Part shown: one piece after another, positions 55,857 through 64,000 of the stretch | Numbering within the stretch: position 1 is the first letter of the stretch | Layout of the letters: every line of letters begins with the position of its first letter | NCBI RefSeq assembly: GCF_009746565.1 | Contig: NZ_WRPN01000003.1 | Coordinates: forward strand, 310,001-374,000 | Reading direction: 5' to 3' | Source of the DNA: Mariniflexile maritimum | Lineage (GTDB): Bacteria; Bacteroidota; Bacteroidia; Flavobacteriales; Flavobacteriaceae | DNA length: 64,000 nt | Position numbers and translations under genes: made by a program | Notes under the pieces: model-generated | What the model was told of the DNA's origin: nothing | The model's input: only the letters and a program-made list of their open reading frames with translations | Databases searched by the model: none

Positions 55857-55937
55857 TTATAATAAAATTAGTGGGTAAATCTAAATAAAAAACCCAAGCC
55901 GAGGCCTAGGTTTTTAGTATTATCGATAAAAAGGAAA

Positions 55938-56684
55938 TTATTTTAATACAGCGGCTTTCATTAGTTCTCTGTTCATGCGTGCAATGTTATCCAAAGAAAT
56001 GCCTTTTGGACACTCAATTTCGCAAGCTCCGGTGTTGGTGCAGTTTCCAAAACCTTCCAAATCCATTTGTGCCACCATGTTCCTTACACGATCGGCCGCT
56101 TCAACTTGCCCTTGGGGCAACAGCGCATATTGCGAAACTTTGGCACTTACGAACAACATCGCAGAAGAATTTTTGCAGGTAGCCACACAGGCACCACAGC
56201 CTATACAGGATGCTGCATCCATCGATTCATCGGCAGCGTGCTTTGAAATAGGCGTTGCGTTGGCATCTTGGGTATTTCCAGATGTGTTTACCGAAATATA
56301 ACCTCCCGCTTGCTGAATACGCTCAAAGGCCATTCTATCGACCACCAAGTCCTTGATTACGGGAAATGCAGCGGCCCTAAATGGTTCGATGGTAATGGTA
56401 TCGCCATCTTTAAACATGCGCATGTGCAATTGACAGGTGGTAACGCCTCTATCGGGGCCATGAGCTTCACCATTGATATACATTGAGCACATACCGCAAA
56501 TACCTTCGCGACAATCGTGATCAAAAGCAATGGGTTCTTCCCCCTTGTTTACAAGCTGTTCGTTCAAAACATCCATCATTTCCAAAAAGGACATGTGCTC
56601 TGAAATATCCGTAACTTTATAATCGACCATCTTGCCTTTGTCGGTAGCGCTCTTCTGGCGCCATATTTTCAACGTTAAATCCAT
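55938..56684 (-). CDS. sdhB: Succinate dehydrogenase/fumarate reductase iron-sulfur subunit
   Basis: The electron-transfer subunit of complex II, 248 residues. The [2Fe-2S] ligands are in [19 protein letters not shown] and the following TTCQ. The second cluster is [11 protein letters not shown] and the third is [12 protein letters not shown]. It passes electrons from the SdhA flavin to the quinone site near SdhC. It lies downstream of sdhC-sdhA, but an unrelated four-helix-bundle gene separates it from sdhA. Confidence 0.97.
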   Translation of the reverse strand: MDLTLKIWRQKSATDKGKMVDYKVTDISEHMSFLEMMDVLNEQLVNKGEEPIAFDHDCREGICGMCSMYINGEAHGPDRGVTTCQLHMRMFKDGDTITIEPFRAAAFPVIKDLVVDRMAFERIQQAGGYISVNTSGNTQDANATPISKHAADESMDAASCIGCGACVATCKNSSAMLFVSAKVSQYALLPQGQVEAADRVRNMVAQMDLEGFGNCTNTGACEIECPKGISLDNIARMNRELMKAAVLK

Positions 56685-56726
56685 TTATTTAAGTTATTAG
56701 GTTGTTGATAGAGTTATTAAGTAAAT

Positions 56727-57140
56727 AAGTTATTTAGTTAATACTAGTGCTTATTTATCTTTTTGGCCCATTAAGTACTTAATGTATCCATTAAGAATCA
56801 ACAATGTTTTATTATGTATTACTCTTAATTCTTTTAAATCTTCTTCTAAAATATAACCTTCATCTAATGCTATGATTGCATGGTCTAAAGTTTCAAAAAG
56901 AGAACCTCTAGCTATTCTGCAAAACTGAATGTTCTCTTGAAAATGGTATCTACCATAGCCTTCAGAAATATTATTACATACAGAACGGGATGAACGTTTA
57001 ATTTGATCAATTAAAACAAATTTCTCTGAACTTGGTATTTTAGTGATTATATTGTTTTTTATAAATAACCTTAAGTTTCTTGCTTCTTTCCAACACTCTA
57101 ACTCTTCAAAAGACTTAAAATTATTCATCTAAATAACTTA
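56727..57140. repeat. Short inverted repeats flanking the S23 gene
   Basis: AAGTTATTTAG (56727-56737) and CTAAATAACTT (57130-57140) are perfect inverted 11-mers bordering the four-helix-bundle gene. The nearby GTTATTAAGT-type sequences repeat on both sides. The sequence is low-complexity AT DNA, so chance is possible. Confidence 0.35.
56751..57128 (-). CDS. Four-helix-bundle protein (S23/IVP family) inside the sdh operon
   Basis: A 125-residue protein of the 23S rRNA intervening-sequence (S23) family. The signature is clear: FKSFEELECWKEARNL, IDQIKRSSRSVCNNISEGYGR and the ARGSLFETLDHAIIALDEGYI helix. The fold is a pentameric four-helix bundle; the function is unknown. It is inserted between sdhA (23 bases) and sdhB (66 bases) in the same direction and is surrounded by AT-rich, partly inverted sequence (AAGTTATTTAG at 56727-56737, CTAAATAACTT at 57130-57140). 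It does not belong to complex II, which suggests a later insertion. Confidence 0.92.
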   Translation of the reverse strand: MNNFKSFEELECWKEARNLRLFIKNNIITKIPSSEKFVLIDQIKRSSRSVCNNISEGYGRYHFQENIQFCRIARGSLFETLDHAIIALDEGYILEEDLKELRVIHNKTLLILNGYIKYLMGQKDK

Positions 57141-57151
57141 ATAACCAATAA

Positions 57152-59164
57152 CTATTTATAAGAACGCTGCTTCAACTCAATATCCTTAAACTCTAGTTGT
57201 TCTTTATGCAGTACGGCATCGGCTGGTTCGCCTTTATATTCCCAAGCTGCTACAAAAGCATATTCAGCGTCGTTGCGTTTTGCTTCTCCTTTTTGTTCGC
57301 CGTCCATTTCAACCGATTCTTCCCTAAAGTGCCCGCCACATGATTCTTCACGCATTAAGGCATCTTTTGCGAAAAGTTCACCCAGTTCTAAAAAGTCGGC
57401 TACACGTCCTGCTTTTTCCAACTCGGGGTTCATTTCGTAAGCAGAACCTGGCACTTTTACATCTCTCCAGAATTCTTCACGAATTTGTTTAATTTCGGCC
57501 ATGGCTTCTTTCAGTCCTTTTTCATTTCGTGCCATTCCTACTTTGTCCCACATTACTTTTCCAAGACGCTTGTGGAAATGATCAACAGATTTTGTGCCCT
57601 TGTTGTTTAAGAAATGGTTGATTCTATCGGTCACCTCTTTTTCGGCCTCATCAAATTCTGGGGTATTGGTTGGAATTTTACCGGTTCTTATTTCATTTGC
57701 CAAATAATCGCCTATGGTATAAGGCAATATAAAATAGCCATCTGCCAATCCTTGCATTAAAGCGGAAGCCCCCAACCGGTTTGCGCCGTGGTCTGAAAAG
57801 TTTGCTTCGCCTATGCAATACAAACCATCGACGGTGGTCATTAAATTATAATCTACCCATATCCCGCCCATGGTGTAATGGGTTGCCGGGTAAATCATCA
57901 TGGGTGTTTTGTATGGGTTTTCATCAACGATTTTCTCATACATTTGGAATAAGTTTCCGTATTTTTCCTCAACAATAGCCTGCCCTAACTCGTATATTTT
58001 TTCTTTGGAAGGATTTTCAATATTATGGATTTTAGCTTGTATTTTACCATATCGCTCTATGGCCGATGCAAAATCAAGATACACTGCCTCACCTGTTGCG
58101 TTCACGCCAAAACCTGCATCACAACGTTCTTTAGCGGCTCTTGAGGCCACATCGCGGGGTACTAAATTCCCAAATGCCGGGTAGCGACGCTCTAGGAAAT
58201 AATCCCTGTTTTCTTCAGGAATTTCGGTGGGTTTCAGCTTTCTTTGTTGTATTGCCTTGGCATCTTCTATTCTTGCTGGCACCCAGATACGGCCATCATT
58301 TCGCAACGATTCCGACATCAAGGTTAATTTTGATTGATAATCACCCGAACGCGGAATACAGGTGGGATGTATTTGCGTAAAGCACGGATTAGCGAAATAC
58401 GCACCTTTTTTATGTATTTTCCAAGCGGCCGTGGCGTTGCTGCCCATGGCATTGGTTGAAAGGAAATAAACATTTCCGTAACCGCCCGTAGCAATAACAA
58501 CGGCGTGTGCCGAATGGCGTTCAATTTCTCCGGTAATTAAATTACGTGCAATAATACCGCGTGCTTTCCCGCCAATTTTAACCACATCGAGCATTTCGTG
58601 GCGGTTGAACATTTCTATTTTACCACGTGCAATTTGTCGGTTCATGGCCGAATAAGCGCCCAATAATAGTTGCTGGCCTGTTTGCCCTTTGGCATAAAAC
58701 GTTCTTGAAACCAATACGCCACCAAACGAACGGTTGTCCAACAACCCGCCGTAATCGCGTGCAAAAGGAACACCTTGCGCCACACATTGGTCGATAATGG
58801 CCCCCGATACTTCTGCCAAACGATAAACGTTCGCTTCGCGCGACCGGTAATCGCCACCCTTTACGGTATCGTAAAACAATCGGTACGTTGAATCGCCATC
58901 GCCCATATAGTTTTTGGCAGCATTAATACCACCTTGTGCCGCAATGGAGTGAGCACGACGAGGCGAATCTTGGTAAGCGAAGGCTTTTACATTATAGCCA
59001 AGTTCCGCTAGTGTTGCAGCAGCAGAACCGCCTGCCAACCCTGTACCAACCACAATAACGTCGATATGACGTTTGTTTGCAGGGTTTACAAGGTTGATAT
59101 GATTTTTATAATCTGTCCATTTATTTTGAATGGGACCATGTGGTATTTTTGAATCTAATGCCAT
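57152..59164 (-). CDS. sdhA: Succinate dehydrogenase/fumarate reductase flavoprotein subunit
   Basis: The catalytic subunit of complex II, oxidising succinate to fumarate with covalent FAD. About 670 residues, the longer Bacteroidota/epsilonproteobacterial type. The FAD-binding [19 protein letters not shown] and the His-flavin segment [17 protein letters not shown] are intact. Substrate-binding motifs ([31 protein letters not shown]) and catalytic Arg/His residues follow. The frame is open to 59206, but [11 protein letters not shown] at 59164 is the conserved start, 10 bases after sdhC. Confidence 0.97.
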   Translation of the reverse strand: MALDSKIPHGPIQNKWTDYKNHINLVNPANKRHIDVIVVGTGLAGGSAAATLAELGYNVKAFAYQDSPRRAHSIAAQGGINAAKNYMGDGDSTYRLFYDTVKGGDYRSREANVYRLAEVSGAIIDQCVAQGVPFARDYGGLLDNRSFGGVLVSRTFYAKGQTGQQLLLGAYSAMNRQIARGKIEMFNRHEMLDVVKIGGKARGIIARNLITGEIERHSAHAVVIATGGYGNVYFLSTNAMGSNATAAWKIHKKGAYFANPCFTQIHPTCIPRSGDYQSKLTLMSESLRNDGRIWVPARIEDAKAIQQRKLKPTEIPEENRDYFLERRYPAFGNLVPRDVASRAAKERCDAGFGVNATGEAVYLDFASAIERYGKIQAKIHNIENPSKEKIYELGQAIVEEKYGNLFQMYEKIVDENPYKTPMMIYPATHYTMGGIWVDYNLMTTVDGLYCIGEANFSDHGANRLGASALMQGLADGYFILPYTIGDYLANEIRTGKIPTNTPEFDEAEKEVTDRINHFLNNKGTKSVDHFHKRLGKVMWDKVGMARNEKGLKEAMAEIKQIREEFWRDVKVPGSAYEMNPELEKAGRVADFLELGELFAKDALMREESCGGHFREESVEMDGEQKGEAKRNDAEYAFVAAWEYKGEPADAVLHKEQLEFKDIELKQRSYK

Positions 59165-59174
59165 ATATCTGAGA

Positions 59175-59837
59175 TTAATGGTGATTAAAATGATGGAAAA
59201 GTGCAATGATTATAAATCCTAACGGAATGATAATCGCGTAAGCCTTTCCAAAAGTTTGTAATGTTTTTTTCCTGATGGTTGAGGCGCCCATAGATTGAAA
59301 AGCCGAGGCAAAACCGTGTGCTAGGTGAAGCCCTAACAAAATAAAGGCCGCAACATAAGCTGCAACGCGCCATACGGGCACAAATTTTTCTTGCAGTTCA
59401 TGGAAATAACGGGTAGGCTCCTCTGGGTTAAACGCTATGTATTTATAATTTAATTCCGGAAGCCAAAAATCGGCAAAGTGCAATCCTAAAAAGGCTAAAA
59501 CAACCAGCCCACTGTAAATCATGTTCCTGCTCATCCAGGTAGAATTGGCTGCACCATTATTTTTAACATACGCTATTTTTCGTGCGCTTTTATTTTTTAT
59601 CTCTAATACAAATCCCATTACAAAATGGAACACAACCCCCAAAATCAAAACGGGTTGTAATGCAAATTGAACTAATGGGTTGGTTCCCATAAAATGGGAC
59701 ATCTCATTAAATAGATTGGCACTAAACAACGAGGTGATATTGACCGCTAAATGTATTATTAAAAAAAACATGAGGAAAAATGCTGAAAGTGCCATGGCAA
59801 CCTTTCTTCCTACTGAAGAATTAAAAAATCCGCCCAT
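59175..59837 (-). CDS. sdhC: Succinate dehydrogenase cytochrome b subunit
   Basis: The membrane anchor of complex II, 220 residues with five hydrophobic segments of the single-subunit, di-heme type used with long SdhA proteins. It starts [24 protein letters not shown]. Candidate heme-ligand His residues lie in several helices ([46 protein letters not shown]). It is the first gene of the sdh unit and has a good promoter directly upstream. Confidence 0.95.
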   Translation of the reverse strand: MGGFFNSSVGRKVAMALSAFFLMFFLIIHLAVNITSLFSANLFNEMSHFMGTNPLVQFALQPVLILGVVFHFVMGFVLEIKNKSARKIAYVKNNGAANSTWMSRNMIYSGLVVLAFLGLHFADFWLPELNYKYIAFNPEEPTRYFHELQEKFVPVWRVAAYVAAFILLGLHLAHGFASAFQSMGASTIRKKTLQTFGKAYAIIIPLGFIIIALFHHFNHH

Positions 59838-59862
59838 TTTAATGTGTTTATTTATTTGTGTG

Positions 59863-59893
59863 CAAAGGTACGCTAGGTTAAAGTTTTAACCAA
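59863..59893 (-). promoter_or_regulatory. Promoter of the sdh operon
   Basis: On the minus strand: TTG (59893-59891), a 20-base spacer and TACCTTTG (59870-59863), a full Bacteroidota -33/-7 pair, 25 bases before the sdhC start. Confidence 0.75.
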
Positions 59894-59952
59894 CTAACAA
59901 ATGTCATGTTTTTGCTATTTAGAATGGTTTTAAAGAATTTTGTTTTGCAAAG

Positions 59953-59981
59953 AAAAGGGCGTTTTTTTGAAACACCCTTTT
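59953..59981 (-). terminator. Terminator after the metzincin gene
   Basis: AAAAGGGCGTTT (59953-59964) pairs with AAACACCCTTTT (59970-59981) with one mismatch and a 5-base loop, 17 bases after the stop. A T-containing tail follows on the minus strand. Confidence 0.75.
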
Positions 59982-59998
59982 ATACTTATTTTAAAAAT

Positions 59999-61798
59999 TT
60001 ATTCCAGAATTATTTTTTTTGTAATCATGGCTTTGTCTGAATAAATACTAACAAAATACATCCCCCGCGATGCACCCAGTAAATTAACCGTTTTAATTCG
60101 TGGGGCGTTCAACATATCTGTTTTTAAGATTAGCCTACCGCTAACATCATAAACAACCACTTTTTCCAAATTTATCAAGGAAGTATTTTGAACATTGAAC
60201 TGGCCTTTTGTAGGGTTTGGATAAATGTTGATGGCTTCGTTTAAGGCTGCTTCCTCTACGCTTAAATAACAGGGGTGGTTGGTCATAACTGTTGTGTTAA
60301 AAGGCGGAGCGGGGCATGGATTTATTGATGTACTTCTAGTCTGTATTGCACTTGCGACGGTGATATTGCTGGTGCCCAACACACGGCGGTCCAAAGCAAA
60401 CTGAAGTGCATAGTTCATCACATCATTATCGTCTATCACATGGCCTAATTGATGCCCATGGCCCAATTCGTGAAGTGCCACACTTTCAAAATCATATTTG
60501 CCAATGACGGCTGGTGTTGGTGCTGGACCAAAATTCCAATCGGTGGTATCGTCAAAAACAAAATCCATTTCTGTAACATACCAATTTATATTGGGTGCTG
60601 TACCACAACCACTGTAATAATAGGAGGTTCTGCCCAATTCAGTAGGATCTAATTCCGCGCCATTATCAAATCTAATAACATTTGTTCCATCAGATGCCGC
60701 TACATCTATGGATGTTGTGGCACCTATTGTCCAATTAATTCCTGTTTGGCACCTCCAGCTATCATGTGCCCTTGTAAAGGCCGCTTTTGCAGCCGTATTA
60801 TTATTAAAATCGGTAAACAATTGAAAAGTATAACCTCCTGAACCATTATCATTTACATGTTGCACACGATAAGCTAAATTCCCTCCATTTTGAACCACGT
60901 TAATTTCGGAGTACGAAATGGTTAAATTACTAGCAGAAACATCGCTTGCAGGAGAAGGCGCTGCATCGGTTACCATAACTGGGCCCGTACCAGCTTCCGA
61001 AGGGACTTCAACCGTAATTTGGGTGTTGTTCCAAGTAAGTAGTTGGGTACTCAATGCATCAATAAACGTTGCGCCGCCATCATCCGCATTCCGAAAAGAC
61101 ACCTTGCCTTTTGTGGTTCCAAAACCGGTGCCATTTATGGTAAGTATCGATTTGGTTCCCGCCGTAATAGTTGTTGGGCTAAACGTTATGCCACTCGGGG
61201 CCAGTGTTGCTTTGCTTTGCGACGCTTTTGAATAGGTTGCTTGCGCATCAAAATTTGAGAGCTCGATATACTTGCTTTTTGTGTAACTTCTAATTTCATC
61301 ATAAAAGGAAGCACTTATCCCTTGTTTTTTATTGAACACATTGGCCGCCACATTTTCATGGAGACTATACTTATAAAATCCTTGTGAAGACCCATAAGGC
61401 TTAAATTGTTTCACTCCCGATTTATCTGAAGCTTTCATTTGAACGTTGCTAGGGTACAAGGTAAAAACCCCAACAGCATCGGTATGTAAATTTAAACTTG
61501 GTGTTACCCTTTCGGCAAACAAACCCACGGTACCACCCGGTGTAATAACCTCAATGGTGGCTACCGGCTCTCCTTTAAAAACCTTATAAACTTCAATAGT
61601 ATTAGCGGTATAAATGTGTTTATTTTCCGCATCCCAAAACGATTTTTTTGAAATAACCTTCCCTTCAACAACCAAACTTGAGTTTTCAATTTGTTTTTCC
61701 AACGAAACCTTTCTAAGTAAATCTTGTGCATTCAAATTAGATAAACCTATCACAAACGATAACACAACAACAACGACTTCTATTGTAATTTTTTTCAT
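59999..61798 (-). CDS. T9SS-secreted matrixin-like zinc metalloprotease with IPT/TIG domain
   Basis: A 599-residue secreted protein. It has a signal peptide (about 1-24, cut before QDLLRKVS) and an N-terminal beta domain (about 35-130). An IPT/TIG domain follows at about 198-295 (PSGITFSPTTITAGTKSILTING). The catalytic domain (about 305-475) has the metzincin motif HELGHGHQLGH (zinc ligands His443, His447, His453; catalytic Glu444) and a Met-turn at Met461 (DVMNYAL). A type A T9SS sorting domain (about 520-599, NIYPNPTKGQFNVQN and KAMITKKIILE) ends the protein. It is probably exported to digest extracellular protein. It forms a single-gene unit. Confidence 0.92.
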   Translation of the reverse strand: MKKITIEVVVVVLSFVIGLSNLNAQDLLRKVSLEKQIENSSLVVEGKVISKKSFWDAENKHIYTANTIEVYKVFKGEPVATIEVITPGGTVGLFAERVTPSLNLHTDAVGVFTLYPSNVQMKASDKSGVKQFKPYGSSQGFYKYSLHENVAANVFNKKQGISASFYDEIRSYTKSKYIELSNFDAQATYSKASQSKATLAPSGITFSPTTITAGTKSILTINGTGFGTTKGKVSFRNADDGGATFIDALSTQLLTWNNTQITVEVPSEAGTGPVMVTDAAPSPASDVSASNLTISYSEINVVQNGGNLAYRVQHVNDNGSGGYTFQLFTDFNNNTAAKAAFTRAHDSWRCQTGINWTIGATTSIDVAASDGTNVIRFDNGAELDPTELGRTSYYYSGCGTAPNINWYVTEMDFVFDDTTDWNFGPAPTPAVIGKYDFESVALHELGHGHQLGHVIDDNDVMNYALQFALDRRVLGTSNITVASAIQTRSTSINPCPAPPFNTTVMTNHPCYLSVEEAALNEAINIYPNPTKGQFNVQNTSLINLEKVVVYDVSGRLILKTDMLNAPRIKTVNLLGASRGMYFVSIYSDKAMITKKIILE

Positions 61799-61840
61799 AA
61801 ATCACTAATTTTAAATTAATAATCTGGCAGTGGATAACTT

Positions 61841-61848
61841 CAAATATA
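61841..61848 (-). promoter_or_regulatory. -7 box for the metzincin gene
   Basis: TATATTTG on the minus strand is a perfect TAnnTTTG match, 42 bases before the start at 61798. No TTG is seen at the ideal -33 position. Confidence 0.45.
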
Positions 61849-62002
61849 GTAAAAAATTGTACAGGTTTTATTTAGTTTTGTTACTTTTAGCATCATTAAT
61901 CGTTACACAGCACTACACTGGCCAATTGTTATTGCTACTACACGCATCATGCATATTGGCCTTAAACTGAAACAAATCGTTAAAAAAAATCAAAATTTAT
62001 CC

Positions 62003-63295
62003 ATGAAATATCATCCCATAAACCCATCGCTTTTTATTGAAAACAGAAAAAACTTTGTCGCCAAAATGCAACCGCACAGTCTGGCAGTATTTAACTCAAA
62101 CGACATTTACCCCATTAGTGCCGATAGTACCATGCCTTTTGAACAACATCGGGATATTTTTTATTTGAGCGGTGTTGACCAAGAAGAAAGTATTCTGGTA
62201 CTATTCCCCGATTGCCCCAAGGAAAAACACCGCGAAATATTGTTTTTAAAAGAAACCAACGACCATATTGCAGTTTGGGAAGGCGAAAAACTTACCAAGG
62301 AAGCTGCTTTTGAAACCAGTGGCGTTAAAACGGTTTATTGGCTTAAGGAAATGGAAAAAATAATGTTTGAACTTATGACGCAGTGCCATACGGTTTATAT
62401 TAACACCAACGAACATTACAGGGCAAATGTTGAAACCGAAACCCGCGAAGACCGCTTTACCAAATGGCTTTTAGCAAAGTATCCCGCCCATAGTGTTGCC
62501 AAAAGCGCCCCTATTTTACAACGCTTGCGCTCTGTAAAAAACCAAATTGAAATAGACCTGATACAACAGGCCTGCACTATTACCGAAAAAGGGTTCCGGC
62601 GTATTTTGAACTTTGTAAAGCCCGGGGTTTGGGAATATGAAATTGAAGCCGAATTTATGCACGAATTTTTGCGCAACCGCTCTAAAAAATTTGCATATAC
62701 CCCCATCATCGCTTCAGGAAATAACGCCAATGTGCTGCACTACATAGAAAACAACAAGCAATGTAAGGCTGGCGATTTAATTTTATTGGACGTAGGCGCA
62801 GAATATGCCAATTATTCAAGTGATCTCACACGTACCATCCCCGTTTCTGGCACCTTTACCAAACGCCAAAAAGAGGTTTACAATGCGGTAAACCGCGTTA
62901 AGATTGAAGCCACTAAAATGCTCGTTCCGGGTACCGATTGGGCATCGTACCATGTGGAAGTTGGCAAATTAATGACTTCGGAATTGCTTGATTTAAAACT
63001 TTTGGACAAGGCCGATGTACAAAACGAAAACCCCGACTGGCCCGCCTACAAAAAATATTTTATGCATGGTACCAGCCACCACATGGGGTTGGACACGCAT
63101 GATTACGGAATTTTAACCGAACCCATGCAACCCAACATGGTTTTTACCGTGGAGCCAGGTATTTATATCCCAAAAGAAGGGTTTGGTATTCGGTTGGAAG
63201 ATGATGTGGTAATCCAAAAAACGGGAGAACCCTTTAACTTAATGCGTAACATTCCTATTGAAGCTGAAGAAATTGAGGATTTAATGAATTCTTGA
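62003..63295 (+). CDS. pepP: Xaa-Pro aminopeptidase (M24B, aminopeptidase P)
   Basis: Removes N-terminal residues that precede proline. 430 residues, close to E. coli PepP (441). The N-terminal creatinase-like domain (about 5-160) contains FNSNDIYPISADSTMPFEQHRDIFYLSG. The pita-bread domain holds the two-metal site: Asp in LLDVGAEYANYSSDLTRT (two Asp), His in HGTSHHMGLDTHD, Glu in FTVEPGIYIP and the last Glu in GIRLEDDVVI. The ATG at 62003 begins the conserved MKYHPINPSLFIENR; an earlier start at 61949 would add a charged, unconserved stretch. Confidence 0.95.
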   Translation: MKYHPINPSLFIENRKNFVAKMQPHSLAVFNSNDIYPISADSTMPFEQHRDIFYLSGVDQEESILVLFPDCPKEKHREILFLKETNDHIAVWEGEKLTKEAAFETSGVKTVYWLKEMEKIMFELMTQCHTVYINTNEHYRANVETETREDRFTKWLLAKYPAHSVAKSAPILQRLRSVKNQIEIDLIQQACTITEKGFRRILNFVKPGVWEYEIEAEFMHEFLRNRSKKFAYTPIIASGNNANVLHYIENNKQCKAGDLILLDVGAEYANYSSDLTRTIPVSGTFTKRQKEVYNAVNRVKIEATKMLVPGTDWASYHVEVGKLMTSELLDLKLLDKADVQNENPDWPAYKKYFMHGTSHHMGLDTHDYGILTEPMQPNMVFTVEPGIYIPKEGFGIRLEDDVVIQKTGEPFNLMRNIPIEAEEIEDLMNS

Positions 63296-63325
63296 TACAC
63301 CAATAAAAACAACACTTTTAAGCAT

Positions 63326-63354
63326 CCCTTTCAGCGTTTAAAACGCTGAAAGGG
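63326..63354. repeat. Perfect GC-containing palindrome (REP-like)
   Basis: CCCTTTCAGCGTTT and its complement AAACGCTGAAAGGG meet at a single central base (63340). It is 31 bases after the pepP stop. It shares its style and position with the palindrome at 34531-34567 (a hairpin just after a stop codon) and may form an intergenic repeat class and/or stop transcription. Confidence 0.8.
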
Positions 63355-63374
63355 TTTTAAAATATAATTTGAGC

Positions 63375-63404
63375 ATAAAAAAGAGCCGCTAAATTAACGG
63401 CTCT
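63375..63404 (-). terminator. Terminator after the aspartokinase gene
   Basis: Stem AGAGCCG (63382-63388) with CGGCTCT (63398-63404), followed on the minus strand by six T, about 30 bases past the stop at 63434. Confidence 0.85.
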
Positions 63405-63433
63405 CCATGCTTTCAAAACTAAAATATTGTAGT

Positions 63434-64000
63434 TTACAGAGTGACTAATTCAAATAAATAATCGTTTAGTTTTTGCAGCGTATTGATTTTATTTTTGGTA
63501 TCGACCAATAACGAAATGTTGTTATTGCTTCCACCGTAGGAAATCATCCTAATTTTTACATCCTGTAATATTTGGAACAACTTGTAGGTTTCTTGATGGT
63601 TCACCACCGAGTGCCCAACTAAGCAAATAATGCTTTGGTTTTTATCTACTTCAATGGTGGCGAATTTTTCAAGTTCGGCTAAAATTTTATCCAAATTTTT
63701 ATCATCGTCAATGGTTAGCGACACGGCAACTTCCGAAGTGGTAATCATATCGATGGCCGTTTCATAAACTTCAAATATTTCAAACACCTTTCTTAAAAAA
63801 CCGTGGGCCTGCAACATTCGGCCCGATTTTATTTTAATGGCCGTAATGCCATCTTTAGCCGCCATGGCCTTAACGCCCGTTTCAGAATGGTCGTTGTTAA
63901 TTAAGGTGCCGTAAGCCTCGGGATTCATGGTGTTTTTCAATCGTACCGGTATGTTAAGCGACCTCACTGGCGTTACGGTTTGCGGATGCAGGATCTTTGC
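63434..64000 (-). CDS. Aspartokinase, C-terminal part (5' end outside window)
   Basis: The frame is open to the right edge, and the visible 188 codons start AKILHPQTVTPVRSLNIPVRLKNT, the end of the kinase domain as in LysC/ThrA-type aspartokinases. Two ACT-type regulatory domains follow (about 45-180 of the visible part), with ITAIKIKSGRMLQAHGFLRKVFEIF and ISYGGSNNNISLLVDT. The protein ends LFELVTL, with no homoserine dehydrogenase domain, so it is monofunctional. The enzyme makes aspartyl phosphate for lysine, methionine and threonine. The ACT domains indicate feedback control. Confidence 0.92.
   Translation of the reverse strand, partial: AKILHPQTVTPVRSLNIPVRLKNTMNPEAYGTLINNDHSETGVKAMAAKDGITAIKIKSGRMLQAHGFLRKVFEIFEVYETAIDMITTSEVAVSLTIDDDKNLDKILAELEKFATIEVDKNQSIICLVGHSVVNHQETYKLFQILQDVKIRMISYGGSNNNISLLVDTKNKINTLQKLNDYLFELVTL

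Overview
The window is chromosomal DNA of a member of the Bacteroidota, almost certainly a Flavobacteriaceae species and probably marine. The evidence is AT-rich DNA, TAnnTTTG-type -7 promoter boxes, few Shine-Dalgarno sequences, TonB-dependent receptors, proteins with type IX secretion (T9SS) C-terminal signals, DUF4270 and DUF6646-like proteins, an IleS of about 1130 residues, and a CusA protein fused to a TolC-like domain. I see no integrase, transposase, phage gene, plasmid gene or CRISPR array. It reads as core genome with a few envelope and accessory genes. Genus cannot be fixed from the sequence alone.

Layout. 1-3828: a TonB-dependent receptor followed by an SGNH/GDSL-type lipoprotein cut by the window edge. 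4045-8623: glmS, a DUF4270 lipoprotein and a short glycogen-synthase-like protein, all on the minus strand. Three exact-length 89-bp tandem repeats (8621-8887) abut the start codon of the last. 9196-14016: panC, panD, a YbhN-like membrane protein, an esterase-fold protein without its nucleophile, and radA. 14351-18577: a 1408-residue T9SS-secreted protein. 18703-20459: umuD and umuC-type SOS genes. 20527-24879: a MocR-type regulator divergent from a BtuB-sized TonB receptor, then a JmjC/cupin protein. 24923-27524: a small outer-membrane protein, thioredoxin, a ClpP paralogue and a DUF58 protein. 27686-27759: tRNA-Asp.

27984-32071: a patatin/Omp85 protein and uvrC. 32201-34525: a three-gene RimK cluster (retropepsin-like protease, S6-glutamate ligase, M14/AspA-type hydrolase). 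34587-45279: fau, a CxxC-containing OmpA-like protein, lspA, a DksA/TraR protein, ileS, a small lipoprotein, an aldo/keto reductase, an OmpA lipoprotein and exodeoxyribonuclease III. 45513-54928: a 1140-residue predicted outer-membrane protein, then a heavy-metal efflux locus (His-rich protein, CusA-TolC fusion, adaptor). 54942-64000: an M28 peptidase, sdhC-sdhA-sdhB interrupted by a four-helix-bundle (S23) gene, a T9SS-secreted metzincin, an M24 aminopeptidase P and the C-terminus of an aspartokinase.

The most unusual items are as follows. The 89-bp repeats each carry an intact 22-codon mini-ORF ending just upstream of the next ATG. Three proteins keep a fold but have lost a hallmark residue: the GT5-like protein, the esterase-like protein and the MocR regulator. 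The RimK cluster pairs a ligase with two candidate hydrolases. The CusA-TolC fusion has a signal peptide buried at the junction. An S23 gene sits inside the sdh operon. Palindromic and inverted-repeat elements lie at 34531-34567, 63326-63354 and 43411-43522.
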